DNA from: Cornus controversa
Lineage: Eukaryota; Streptophyta; Magnoliopsida; Cornales; Cornaceae
Length of the DNA: 64,000 nt
Direction of reading: 5' to 3'
Assembly: GCA_026545225.1 (NCBI GenBank)
Contig: CM048851.1
Coordinates: 31,743,956 to 31,807,955 of the forward strand
The first letter of the stretch is position 1, and each line of letters starts with the position of its first letter. The notes under the pieces are model-generated. The model saw only the letters and a list, made by a program, of their open reading frames with translations, ran no database searches and was not told the DNA's origin. The position numbers and the translations under genes are program-made. This document shows, in pieces, positions 11,774-26,300 of this stretch.

Positions 11774-12020
11774 CTATTTAATTGCAGAAGATGCACAGGC
11801 TGCTGAGGCCTCTGCTATTAAAAGGACTGGTAGGCGAGCCTGTAGGCAAGCAGCTATGTCGAACGGGCGCAACTCAGATCCATCAAAAAGAAGATTAACA
11901 CCAGGAAGGATTACTTCTCTGCTGTCATCATCATCTGATTCAGATTTTACTGTACTTGTGAGAGAGGATTCTTCAACAGGCCTTGTAGCAGCTTCGTACA
12001 CCGGACCAAGAGCATATGAT
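11774..12020 (-). CDS. FAM91: FAM91 last coding exon (exon 10)
   Basis: The acceptor 'gatatctgcag' precedes A-TCA-TAT. It joins the AG left by exon 9 to give the codons for [10 protein letters not shown]. The exon encodes residues 929-1010 and contains TRPVEESS, an acidic SESDDDD patch, and the conserved tail [11 protein letters not shown]...[12 protein letters not shown], then TAG. It lies 9.5 kb from exon 9 across several transposons. The overlapping plus-strand frame in this interval is a shadow. Confidence 0.92.
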
Positions 12021-15000
12021 CTGCAGATATCATAAAAAAATCATGGTGATTTTGGAAATTCTCAAATCAGTGAGAAATACTAACAAATTATATCTGATGA
12101 AATCATTACTGTTTCATTTGATACATTACAAAAAAAATAATGACTTGCAAATATTTGAACACCACATGAAAAATAACTATTCCGGTTTGCTTTTATTCGC
12201 AATGAAATGAAGCTATTTAATGTTCAGATTTCCAAAATAATGGCCTAAAATATAGTCGTTTTTAATAAGTAGATATATATATAACCTCAGTTCTCTTTAT
12301 TCCAATAAATATTTTTGGATTTTCATGATGACCCTATTACCTGCGACAAATTTGTTCACTCAAACTCAATGGAAATAAATAAATCATAATTGTACTGATA
12401 CCCAGACCACCAATAAAGCACAACTACGTAAACACATGATTATCAATAGCGCATAATTCTCATTTCAAACAATTCATTTTAAAAATAAATAAAGAAAAAA
12501 TCGTTAGTCACAAAAAATATCTGAACCAGCCCATGTCTGGTTCAAACCAAAAGAGGAGTTTTGCCACAACTGTTGTACCACTGTAACATGTTAGCATTGC
12601 ATTTAAAGGAGAGCGATGGGGTTAGGACTTCAATTCTTACCATAATAGCTATAAAAACAAAATAAATAAATAAAAAAGAGGAACTTTTCTGTACGGTAAA
12701 AGACGCAACACAACTCTTAAGCCAATAGAATTTCATAAATTATATTCCTTTAACAATAGTGCATTTTACAGAAACAGATTTTAAGGGTATAGCATTCCCT
12801 TGCCAGTTGCCACCCATGGAAATCGAGAGGATCCATCGAGTATCTGAAGGAAAATTACTCAGCCTTAAAGTTTATCAAACCAAAGTTCTTCAATAGTTAT
12901 GCTGGTAAGCAAAACATCACTGGAAGCAAGCAACAACCTATGTTACGTGGACTCTTCAATAGTAGGTGAAGTACCCGTGTCCGACACACATTGCTCAAAC
13001 ATGGGTATGGGATATGTGTCTAACACTTTTGGCTGGACATGCACCTAAAAACCATGTCCAATATTTAGGAGTGTCCATGTGTCTTTTTGTTTGGGAATTT
13101 GACACATCCAATGCGTGGATATATACCTGCACCCAACACAAGTACCCGAGTCCATGTAACATAGGCAGCAACTATCCTTTCATTTCCTCTACCCTCCGCA
13201 ATAGAGGTGTAATTAGTGTTTGTCATGACCCTTGCCACCCCAACCCTAAAGTGAAGAGGGGACCATTACTGTATGTTGAAGGATTTATATATTTAAGTGA
13301 CACCCTCTCTAACCACTTAAGCTTTTGGAGTAGATGGAAGTTAACATGGTATCAAAGCCAAAGGTCTCGTGTTCAAACCTCGCCATCACCCTGAATAATT
13401 AAAATTGAAACACGTGTTGGACCAAAAGAAAGCCACACATGAGGGGACGTGTTGAAGGATTTATATATTTAAGTTACACCCTCTCTAACAGCTTAAGCTT
13501 TTAGAGTAGATTTCGGTTAACAGTGTACAACAAATGAAAAGACAACATTGAATGCAAACCGAAGATATAAGGAAGAAGGCATAAAGGTACTAAAACAGAG
13601 TTATAATGAACTGCAGTAGGGTTAAGAATTTCCTTTTTCTCCAAATATAACCAGCACCTAATGGGTGTGGAAATCATAGCAGGTCAAATGTCTAACAGTC
13701 AATCTTATCTCAAGTGGTCGTCCTAATTAGAGAAACCTGGAGGAACTGATATTCTGACATTACAAAAACTGAAATGGACCAAGAAGGCTAGTTCCAAATC
13801 CACTCATTCACTGCACTCATTTGCTAAAATCTTTCTATTTGCTCAACAGAACTTTTCTCAGTCCCCTGTTGGAGAAGCTTCTCACATGAATTGTGCAATG
13901 CACTAATAAATTTCTTTATTTGTTGGGGAGTCGCAGGGAAGGAGGATTACAAAGAAAATGTAGGATAATTTGATGAATAGTATCTTGATTGAAATCAAAC
14001 CAAAGAGGGAATCATACAACGGTGGCTTTATCAATGCCAAGCACAAACAAGCCTCACATAAATGCGCCTGAGTTTCAAATCATCCATGCATGGCTGCTAT
14101 AATTTAGTCTTTCGACTTGTCAGCAGCCCAAGTTTGGATCCCAGAGACTGTAATATCATGAGTTTAATTAAGTTCTCTATTGGTTATTATGAGTTGAGAA
14201 GGTGAAGCTGAATTTGGAAAAAAAAAATTTGATTGAAATAAATGAGACGGGTTAACTGATGAAATAATTACTAATGTTTTAATGTGTTGAAAATTTTAGT
14301 AGGATCATTTTAGTGGAACTCAATTTGTAGGAGTGGTATAAATTACTTCACAAGTTCACAAGGGTTTTTTTAACTATTAAATAGTTAGGGTGAAGGTGAA
14401 AAGTGAAAATAGTGAAAGTGAAAGGATCTAAGGTAGAGATTTAAATAGTTAGTGGTGGTGGAAAACATAAATGTCGAAAATAGTTGGTCTAAAATGAAAA
14501 AAAAAAATGTGTCAAGAAATATGTCACTTGTTTTGCCAAGTGTATTGGTGCATGGATGGAAGAATGCCATATGTATAACATATTAGAAGCTTCTAGGAGC
14601 AGCTTTGGTTTAACAAATTAATATATATATATATAGTGTAGTGCATATGTAGTAAAAAGAAATAAAAAAAGAAAGAATGAAGAAGAACAAAGAACAAATA
14701 CGGCCAGAGAAGAAAAGATAGAGAGAGGGAGAGAGAGAAGAAGAAGAAGAGGGAAAGGTGGAAGCTTGAAGAGTTGAAGAAGAAGAGAAAGAGAGTTGGA
14801 AGAAATTTTGGAAAAGCTTCAAAGAGGTAGGTTTCCTAAATCTTTTTCCAACCTTTGCAAATGTTGTTTTTAATTGTTAAAATGAGAATTTTACATAAAT
14901 GTTTCTTTACATGAGGAATGTTGGTTTAAGTAATCAAACTACTTTCTTTAACATGAAAATTGGTTGAAGACTTGTTCGACTTTTGAAGTAAATTCTTCTG

Positions 15001-16488
15001 CTAAAAACTGAACTGAACAGTATGGCTTTAGGACTGGAATTCTCACTCATAATTTGTAAATAAAATTTGAGATATTACAGTACACATATTAAGGAGTTCA
15101 CAGATTTTTATTTAGCTCAAAATAGTTGAGTATTGAATTTATGGTGGATTTTTTAAGTTGGAAGTACTGTGTTGTAAAATCTGTTTTGATGATCAGAATT
15201 TCCTTCCTTTTTCTTCAAAATCTGATTTAATCAGTAAAAGAATTTATGAAAGTAAGTTGATAGTATCAAAATAGAGTCTTTAAACTTTCAAGTGGTCCTG
15301 GTTTCAAGCAGATTGAGTTAGAATTCTATTTTTGGTGGATTTTTAAAGAAAACATGTTTTTTATGAAAATCTGTGTAAGTTTGGACAGCAGTACATTTAA
15401 AATTGGGTAAATAGCACTGACCTCCCCTGAGGTTTGGCTTAATTACAGGCAGCATCAAACTTATGCATTTTGTTACACCATGCTCCCCTGTAGTTTGCTC
15501 CGTTATGACAATGACCTCCCTCTATCCAAAATTTCGCCTTTTCTGTCCAAAAATTTAATTGTAGGGACCAAAATACCCATCAAGTAAAATAAAAAGACCC
15601 TTAAACCCTTTATATGTCATCAAATTACAAAAAAAAAATAACCCTAGTTTTAAGAGACGAAAATAACCTTACATGTAACCTCCATTATTCTGATTTATTC
15701 ACCCTCCATTTTTCATACTCTCATTATATATATATATATACATAACTATATATATACACACAGCCAGTCTCTCAAAACAATCATTTTTCAATATAGTATA
15801 TAACAATCATTCTTCCACATATAAGATTATATAATCCACAATTGTGTCCATATATTTGCATTTTTCCGATCAGGTAATCCTCTATTTGGTGATATTTTTC
15901 ACAAATCCACTTTGATTATTCCTTCGTTACATCCTCAATTTCATACTAAAATTGTATGAAATTCTCTTCATCTAATTTCATTTACAGGCTCAACCCTAAC
16001 TCCAATTCCAACTCAAATTCAAACTGGAGCCCTAACCTTATTTCTAACAGAGATGTCCAGAAATTTTCAAGCAAGGCACATGCCTTCAAAAAGTGAAATA
16101 CCTCATGACTAGCCGCCAATCAATACTAGAAAGTGCCATTCTTGTAAGAGTTTGAGAGAAAGATGAATGGAAATTGGAAAATACGTTTGATTGCCTCATT
16201 CTACAAGTACTAGTTCTCTTACTCCCAATTTTCTGTCAGCACCCATGCGATATGTGTCATGTGACTCGTGTGTCTATGATATATACATCTTTTTATCTAT
16301 ATGAACTTTAAAGGAAAAATATTTGAGATAAAGATAGAGGAGCTTAGAGGGGAGAAAATTGAAAGAAAATGGGAAAGAGATTAGAGATTAAGGAATAAGA
16401 GAGGAAATTTTGAGGGGAGAGAAGAGGTCTGATTAAGGGAAAGAAATATATATATATATATACACACACATATATATATATAAACACT

Positions 16489-16520
<32 letters not shown>

Positions 16521-19500
16521 AAGAGAGGTGGTAGCTGAAGCCATTTCGTGGTAGTTGGAAGCATTACAAATGAAGTACAAACCAATACCCAGCAAACAAT
16601 AAGGCCATGAACGCAAAACAACCAGCAAAGTCCTTATACAAAGACCCAACAAACAATCAGGCAATGGCTCAAAGACCATGTTTGTAAATACACCTTTTAT
16701 AATCAAATTGATGAAATTACATGACGACCCCCTTATATATATATATATATATATTAATTATACGGGTAATGGTTGTGGCAATGGTGGTAGCGTGGTGGGT
16801 GGGAGGAGGTGGCGCAGTAGATGGATAGCAAAGAGAACAAAAAGAAGAAGAGAGAGAGAAGAGAGGGAAGAAGGAAAAAAAGTGTTTTGTGGACAAAGAT
16901 GTAATTTCATATCTGCAAAATCTTTTTATCATTTTTAACAATAAAATATAAGGGGTAAAATGGTAAAATTACTCTAAAATGTAACGTCCGTCTAGCCAAT
17001 CCGTTACAAGGGAGGTCAGTGTAACAAAATGCATAAGTTTGATGCAGTCTGTAATTAAGCCAAACCTCATGGGAGTTCAATGTAATTTACCCTTTAAAAT
17101 TTTATTCTATATTTACAGTTTGATTTTGAGGATGAAATTTTGAAGAATGAAAATAGACTTAATGAGGTTTATTCGGAATTTTATTTTACCATGAAACATT
17201 GAGTATTTGATATTTCGTGAATAGCACTTTGGAATTTAATTTGGCCTCTCAACTTAAAGAAAACATGTTTTTGATGAAAATTTGTGCAAGTTTGGACAGC
17301 AGTACATTTAAAATTTTATTCTATATTTACAATTTGATTTTGAGGATGAAATTTTGAAGAATGAAAGTATACTTAATGAGGTTTATTCAGAATTTTAATT
17401 TACCATGAAAATGAGTATTTGATTTTTGTTGAATTTTTGAACATGGGCTGCTGTTGTGAAGAAAAGACTGTTTGTGAGTATTGAACACTGTTTCAGCACT
17501 TTGGAATTTGATTTGGTCTCCCAACAGTGATTGTAAGTATTGAACACTGTTTCAGCACTTTGGAATTTGATTTGATCTCTCAACTGTGTATGTGTCTGGC
17601 ATTAAATAGGTAGGGTAAGAGTTTCCCTTGGGTTGAAAGACCCTAAACGGCCCGGGTTTAATGAGGGGATGTTCACGGTCCCTGGGTGTGAGCCCCTAAA
17701 GCCGAAGGACGGGGGCAGTGGTCTGGGGGGAAGGTCTCTAAAGACGCATAGGGTACACATTGATTGACCGGTTATAGTGTTGGATAATTTTCTCAGTTTT
17801 CGTATCATGGATCGATTATTTGCAAATTTGTTTAAAAAGAAAGTTTGGAAATGCATTATTTTTATATACAATTGTTTACTTAGAAATTTCTGGCCATCTA
17901 TTTTCGTTACACTCAATTCATTTTTCTGCACTTCAATTTGCTGCACTGTTTAAGAATAAAATAAAAGCATATTTAGTTCCTTAAATCTTGGGAACCTAAT
18001 GGGCTCCTAGAGCTCACCCTGTCTTTACAAAACATTTTCAGGTCCTAATCTTGGTGAGCAAGCTATATGGAGAAGAGGTGAGGTGTTCATGAAGTGTTAT
18101 ATTGACTTGGCTTGTAGTTTTAGGTGCCATTTTATTTTGAGGTCGTATATGCATTGACTAGAGTTTTGGATCATCACTATGAGACTGGTGTATATTATCC
18201 TGTAATGTAATATGGACTTTTGAATCATGTACATAATATGGATTGTATGGATTTTTAATGTTATGGAGAATTAGACACTAAGAGTCAAAGTATTTAGGGT
18301 GCCTTATTGTGATCATTAAATTAAATTAAGCTTCTCTTCAGAATGGTTTTGAGATAATTTCGTCACTTTCTGAGTTCGTAATTATTTCATCTTCCCGAGG
18401 GTCAGGGCGTGACAGAGATTCTTACACAGGATTGGCTCTGAACAAGAGAACAAGTTAACCAGTCTAGAGTAGCTGATCTTATACACCTTAAACATTTGGA
18501 AAATGAGACGGTCGCATTGTATCAAATTAGAAAATGGAATAGTTGTAGTGTAACAATCCTATTGTATCTTGTTCCTCATACAATTGGAAACTGAGATACT
18601 AATCGACTCAGCGTCAACTAATACAGCTTAAACAAATCTAGTGTACACAACAGGTACTGCTGCTCTTCTCCAGTATGTTCTACTTGGTGCATTACCAGCA
18701 ATTAAGACATAGGGCACCATATATCTCTCACAAACAAAACCATAACTTTTCCTGCTAACACCTTCAGCCTAAACAAAATTATTCATTAACAGTCTGGTCA
18801 TCGGACTTTTTGAACGTGAGCAAGCAAGAACTTAGCTGACTTTCTTTCATCTTGCCCTAGTCTGGGCCTATCTTAAGTTCTCAAGAACGAGGAGAGTCGT
18901 GTCAGGGAGGCAATAGTCCAAACCTTTGGTCAATCTTGCGTGCATGACTCAAGAATCTGGTTTATATTAATAGAAACAAGGTGGGAATGATACTTCTTTA
19001 ACTTGCATCTCATATACCATTTAAAACAAGGATAGCTAAGGAAAAAAATTCTTGCAAGAAATCTATGTCCCCAAACCTTTCACTTGGAAAATATACAAAA
19101 TTATCGCATACTTTTTATTTGAAATAGACATGATTATATATCAATCTAGAGTCTTACATTTGCTTCAATCTTCTCAGCAACAGTATCACAAAGATTGATT
19201 GAGCTTATCCAAAAAGGATATGTAACCCAAGCTATCCGCAGCCAACACTAAACCAAACATAGCTACTGATGACTTTATCCACACATTTGACTGCAACTGA
19301 ATGATTTCAACCATCAAAGAAGCATCTCAGCACCTGCACTATCCCTCAAATTTCAATTTTTCCCCTCTGGCTAAATTTATGACCTTTCAAGAAATCTCCA
19401 TCATCAGTCATATGGCCTCAACACAAACCTGTGTCATGGCTGGACAGGATATCAATTGACACCAACTCACTTCTATCCAGATTTACCATCCAAAGATTTC

Positions 19501-20350
19501 CGTAGAGGAACTGTGCTTCACACATATCTCCAGAACCATGACCTAACAGTATTGTGTCAAGCTCAATAAAGGTACTAAACCCAGAGCCATATCCACCATG
19601 CTTTAGCAGGCTACCAAATTAGGAGTGTCCTGCAATTTTTCTTTCTAAAGGATTTCTCTCTCTTTTAACTACTTATCAAGATATCTGAAATAAAAAGAGG
19701 AAGAAGTTTAATAGAATAATTAAAGGACAATACTTGCCTACTCATTGTGTAGGCAGTTCCTACTTACCACCAATGTGGCGCAAAGATAAAATGCCACGTG
19801 TCCCTACAATAAAAAAAAGGTTACATTCACCTCCCCTGTAAATAGGCTAAATAACAAAGACCTCCCCTGTGTTTTCAAAAATAACACTGGCCTCCCCTAT
19901 CCGCAGGTTTTTGTAACATTGAACTCCCCTGTCAGCTTTTCATGTACAAAAATCACTTGAAATTTCCAAAAATACCCTTGGAATTTTTACACAATCATAT
20001 TTTTTCTAAGATTTTCACATGGGGTATACCCCTTGTAATCATGTAACTTTGCTTCTTTAATCTATTCTAATCTAACTTGCCAAAAAAAAAAAAGAGATTT
20101 TTTTAATTAAAAAAAATTGTACAGGGGTATAATTGTCAAAAAATTGTACAGGGGAGGTCAGCATTATTTTTAACAACACAAGGGAGGTCTCTATTATTTA
20201 GCCTATTTACAGGGGAGGTGAGTGTAGTTTTCCCTAAAAAAAATAAAAATAAAAAGTTTGGAAGGGGATCTGGGTTAAACCCATCGGATCCAAATTAAAT
20301 CCCTTGCTAATCTATGGCCTAAATCCCTAATCACATTCTATCTCTCCCTT

Positions 20351-20381
<31 letters not shown>

Positions 20382-23300
20382 ACGTTACTCTATCGTGGAA
20401 TACTACCTGCAAATCACTATACAACACCTCTGTTTTTCGCCATCATCATAGATACCTATAGAACACCAGATTAACAAAAAGTTCATAAATTAAGGTGGAA
20501 TCTTTATCAATTTTCTGTTGCTTTGAGGTGTTGTAGAAGGAGGGTCCTTTCTGGTTTTGTGATGTTCTACAAGTATGGATTTGGGTTTCTATGATTTTTC
20601 ATCAAAATTGATATTTTTGGTTTTTGGCCTCTATTTTCACAACAAACAATGAGATTGTTCGTAAGTTTCATGAAAAGTTTGTGGAATTTCCACTTTTTTG
20701 AATACTTGAAAAAATGATCGTTCACTAAAAACTCAAAAAAAAAAAAAGACTCGCCTGTGCCAAGACAACAATACTTAAAAGCACAACAAGATGACCTCTA
20801 GAAATCCCCATTGCTTACGGAAGTTTTTGCATATAAAATTGTTAATTCATAAGCCTCTCATGGGGTTTAAATCACAAACCAGAATAAGATTGGATTTTGA
20901 CATTGAGTCGTCTAGAGAAACCTCGATTAATTCTTGATCATAAGGTTGATTAGAGCTAGCATTCTCAATGAGACCAGAACTCATGGGAAGAAAATAGACT
21001 TAAGGATGGAATCAAAAAAATATGCCTAAAACTTCAACATTTAGCAATAGGAGTGAAATCAGGCACAAAGATCTTCAAATGAAGAGATGAAGGGTCTAGA
21101 GGATTGAGGGACTATAATGCTTCAGACGCTTAGAAGGCTCTTTCAGTTTTGATGCGTTTGTGGGGAGTTGGATAACAAGATATGCCTTGTATATTGGTGT
21201 ATGCTTGTTGGATAACCATCATTTTATACTTCTCTTGGAGAGGATGCTTTGTCCTTTCCCTATTTTATCAATAAAATGTAGTTTCTTCTTGCACAAAAAT
21301 GAACTGCAAAAGCAAAATCATAACAAGAAAAAATCAAACAAAAGACAAAAAAAAAAAAAAAAACAGGGAACAAAAACATTAGCAAATAGAAAAGAAAAAC
21401 TGATACAGAAATTAATGCATTAAAAAATATTTGACTAAACTTCAAATATACAACAAGCTCTTAATATGGAGACTGTAATTGTAATGACATAGTAGGTAAA
21501 TGCAAACACATAAAAGAAGATTGATTTAGACACACCTTAGAATGTTACCATCGAAGCTCAAAACTTCTGTCCGGCAACGGTGTCGGTTAGCAAGTTTTAA
21601 TCTCTGATGCTCACTCGAGGCTCCCGAAATGGGAGAAGAAGGATCCACAAGCGGATTCCACCTTCCACTTGCATAGTTCATAAGTTGTCGTGAAGAATTC
21701 TTTGATTGCTCCCTCTGGTAAAGAAGTCTTGCAGTTGGACCTGTAGCATGATACTCAACACAAATGTCATGTAACCTTTTCCTTAAGTCTTGCATCGCAT
21801 CATGATGCTCATTAAGTAAATCAGTTTGAAGTAATTCCGAAGAAACCACTCTTTCACATATATTGTTGCATAATTTTGGACTAAATAGTGGAATCCCAAA
21901 TTCCACACTCAATGGAACCCATTCATACTTCTCATCATCAGGTGAAAGCAGGTTTGACTCTCTTTCTTTAAAAAGTCTTAATAGCCGAATATAACCAATG
22001 GTCCAGAGCTCTATCTTATTTGTTAGATCAATTAACAGAGAATTCAACTTCAAACTTTCTTCTCTACATAGTCCCAATTCCTTTCCTATATGAGCAATTG
22101 AACCATCTGAGTTCTTCAAAGGCAATGGAATATCCATAGTGACCGTTTTTCCACTCTCATCAAGGTCATACCTGCTGAGGGGCTGCACCAGCACAGCCGA
22201 GTGTTTGAGAAGTGAATTTAAGCAATGTAAAAGTATACTTCCTTTAACTAAATTTCCTTCGAACTTGCCTCCCAAACCTCCAATTGTGGATCCATCCCAA
22301 GACCATATGAAGGCTTTCTCACAACCAGCCAATGGTGCAGGAAGCAATCTTAAACATTGACCTTTCATTAGAACTACTGATAGCGGTCCACTAGCCACAG
22401 CTGCATACAGTACTAATTTCATCCAAGGTGTCATACACGAATGAGAAGGAGGACCAAAATGAATGGGACCTTTGCGTCCAGGTAGAACTGAAGAATGAGG
22501 AAGAGGAACCATAGATACAACAATATCATAGTCACGAAGAAACAACCGATCTAAAGTTGCTGGCGCAAGAGCAGCCAAACTTTCACAGCGGAGAATATCC
22601 ACACGGTATTTCTTTTTTCTCCTTGTAGTTCCTTCTCCGACTTCTAAACCTTCAGCAGACATTGGTTTCTCATCATCCTGGAATCTAGGGTCTGATTTAG
22701 AACTCTCACTTAAGTAACTACCCTCTCCAGATATACTAATAGAAATATTCTCACCACCAGTACTTCCACTTACAGGATCAACCAAAATGGAATCCTCCTG
22801 AGGTGTTCCTGAATGCATGGAACTGTCACTATTTACCCCAGCTACATTCATACCAGAATGTTCTGATTTGTCTGTCAAATTAATGTCAGCTACCAAAGAA
22901 GTAGCCTCCTCATTTGAAGATATCACACTCATCTTATCACAAACTTCCACAAGGCTCTCGTCTGCAGCAACTCCACCGGATGTCAGACATTCCAGAACAC
23001 AGCGGAGGCTAAATGCATGATTGGCAAATTCCTGCAGCTCTCCCTCAAATTTTGTTCCCTCTAATGTACTCAGATCGTTGCAAAGATCTGCAATGCTAGT
23101 ATGACCCAGTTTTCCCGCTTCATATAATGTTACAGCATGAGATTTCAAGCCTGCAAAAGAAAGAGGATCAACGCTAATATGAACAGGAGTCATCTCCAAC
23201 AGCTCACTCTATCGAAAGTTCATAACATTCCAGTGGAAAATTATGAAACCCACAACTTAAGATAGAGACCTAGTCTCAAGCAGAACAAGATATTCATAGC

Positions 23301-26300
23301 AGCAAACCTTAAAGCACGGGGAAATTCCAAAAAAAAAATCTTACTTCATGAATGTGGATACCGATTTAAAGTAAATTATACTTTCAGATGATCTTTCAAC
23401 ATGGGTTCCTAATTACTCCAAAACAAATTTCTCTGAAGTATGCCTTTTAATTGCCAATCTAAGATTCTCTCGTAGAACTGAAACTCTGAGAACCTATATG
23501 GCACTGTTAACTTCTTTAGAAGATTGGAAATCTTTCACTGCCTGCTCTGCACTCTCCAACCAATTAAATGGCAATAATAGCAGAAGCCATCAGCAGACTT
23601 AAGGAAAAGCAACTTTTATGTTCGTTAGACAAAATAAAAGAACTCTTTATCTCTGTTATCTTTCTTGGTTTATACTATGCAAATGCTTAATTAAATTGAA
23701 GACAGTACTTCTCATGATTTCTGGAAAACCACCTATACTGACCAGCCCTCCCCTCCTCTTTGAGGGTGGGGAGGTTATACCATTGGGATAGAGGCCCTTT
23801 GGTCATAGCCCAGAATCTTTAGAAGCACTCATTTGAAAGGAAACAGATTTTTTTTTTCCTTCTGATAGGTGAGGAAGACAAGTAATAGATTTTCCAACAT
23901 CAAAAAAGTCCAATATTGGTAACTAACAGATTAGAACAATCACAAAGACAGTTGTTATTGGCCGATGAAGAATTCAAACTCCAAAGTGGATTGGAGATAC
24001 ATTTCAATGCATGTGGAAGCTAGAGATCTAGGAATAAGGACTTTGAAATTATGATTTATGCTCACATGGGAAATGATTTTGGAGGGTTATCATAAAAGAA
24101 TATAGGATGTGGACAATGAATACATTTAAAATTATTAATGTGTTGTTGGAGTTTGGACGTCCACTGAGGTGCGGGGTAGTTATGGTGCAGAACCTCAGAA
24201 ATCAATTAGGAACATTAACTAGTTCTCTGAAGAGTTATTCCAGAGTGGGAGATACTAAGAAGTGTAACTCATGGTGTTTGGTGCAAAGGCATGACAGTTA
24301 AGAAGTTTGGATATCTTTTCTCCATTCTGGCGTAGTACGAGGCATGGTTTCAATATTATGTTCTTTAGGAGGAAGAGAGATGTTCCAAGCTCTCTTAGGA
24401 GTATTCATGAGTGGTGTTTAAGGTGATTATGTATTTGTTTAAAAACGATATCCTAAAAACATTGTTAGAATCAAAGATGATGTGATAACTTGGAATAAGA
24501 GCTATTGAGAGGTTCCAAATGTGAAGTCTTCTCATATTAAAAGGTGTGGAATTCTTGTGTACCTTTGGAAGTGGTTATCTTTGTGCTGACTGTAGCTAGA
24601 GACTAACATTTGATATTTGATATTTTATTACTAAAGGATAGAGATTCCAGATGGGCAAGAATGACGATGAATCTGTAAATCAGTGTTCCATTTTTTATTT
24701 TTTCTCTTCTTTATTTTGTGCTTTGTATCAGTTGGATTATGTCAGTCAACTAAGAAGCATGGAGACGAGACACGGACACGATACGACACAGATGCGTCGA
24801 CACATTAAATTATAAAGAAGTAGGATAGAGACGCGGCATGGACATGGCTAATATAAAGATAAATTTTCATTTATATATTTATTGAGTAAAACAGTTATAG
24901 AACTTTAATTAATTTATAATTTCTATGCTAAAGTTACACAAGTTAGAAGATGAAGCTATTCGAATATCAAAAAGAATATATCATATTACATATGATATTA
25001 CTATCCTATCTTGTCAATATTGTTATGTTTTTGTTCATTACATATTGTGACATGTGTTTAATGTCAATTTTTTAAAGAAAAAGAGGTTGGACACTTTGAT
25101 ATATGTTCATAATGTTATTTCCATGACTGCCATGTGTTTTTTAATATAAGACGAAGAGTGTGAGATGTGTTGGTCGAGTGTCCGGAATGAGTTGACCAAG
25201 TGTCCGATATGTGTCGGCCAAGTGTCTAAGATGTGTCGGCCAGGTGCCCAAGATGTGTCAACCAAGTGTCCGAAATAATAAAAATTATTTTTAAATTATG
25301 GACATGGCCATGAAGTGTCGAACACGTGTCTAGGAGTGCCCTTGAAGTGTTGGTATCCGACATGGACACGACACTTCATAGAAGTGTCCATGCTTCTTAG
25401 CCAATTAATGTTTAATCTGTTATACTTGGTGATTCAAGAATGGGGATTCAGGAGCAGCAGCATCTAAAGGTGGCTCCATTATGACTCATGTTGAAATAAG
25501 TAGAGTGAGAGAACATTTGCAATGAGGATCTATAGGTAGTAGGAGAATCTTTGAAGATTGGGAATAATCAATAACTAAAGTAAAAGCACTTTTTCATCTC
25601 TCTTCAGTTGGAGGTGATATGTTCTGGAGTTTTGGATTTTCTCTTTCCAAGATTATGTGTACGCTGCATATAGATGGCCTTCATATTTCATTAAGAGAAA
25701 TAGGTTTATTTAACAAAAAGTAAAATAAAGCTAGCAGTAAAGGAGGAAAAGAAAAAGGAACAATTAACTGATTTCACCAGCCATCTTGAACATTATACAA
25801 TCACGAGCAAAAATTAATTTATGCTTCTCCTTCTTTGAACGATATCACATCATCACTAATGTAACTCCTTGCGAACGTCCAGGCCATGGCTGAGTTTCAA
25901 TCTTAACCATTTGAGTGAGACCCGTTTATCTTACAAGAAACCATAGTATGTTGAAGAAAATTAGGTTGAGGTTCATTAGAAAACATTCATACACTACAAC
26001 ATGAGAATACCAAAGATATTCTATGCACCAAAACTAACAGAAGATTTATTCATTCCCGGCTATAGTACTGCTTCAGATTTAACGAATTCTCAACCCACTC
26101 GAACTACATAAGATGTTGTAAATGGAAAGGTTTGATAGGATCAGGTACAATAATAAATATTTAATAACAAACAAAAGCTTTAATTGAGTGATGAGTATGA
26201 GTAACTCTTCCTCTTCCTTAATTGAAATCACTTATTGGGGTGGGGGAGTATAACTCCTAATTTGACAGCACAGTACTTTTTCAGATTTCACATATTTCAA

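Noticed and set aside
13172..13394. 142-residue plus-strand frame ending at 13394 as a gene
   Set aside because: It runs through a MITE and a SMART LTR and matches no family.
16433..16941. Small frames on both strands inside the MULE at 15405
   Set aside because: They are built from (TA)n, CA-rich and purine-rich runs and show no transposase motif.
23151..23199. Met start at 23199 of the long frame containing FAM91 exon 9
   Set aside because: The first 16 residues lie upstream of a strong acceptor (tcttttgcag) and do not match the family. Joining exon 8 to 23150 restores the expected sequence.
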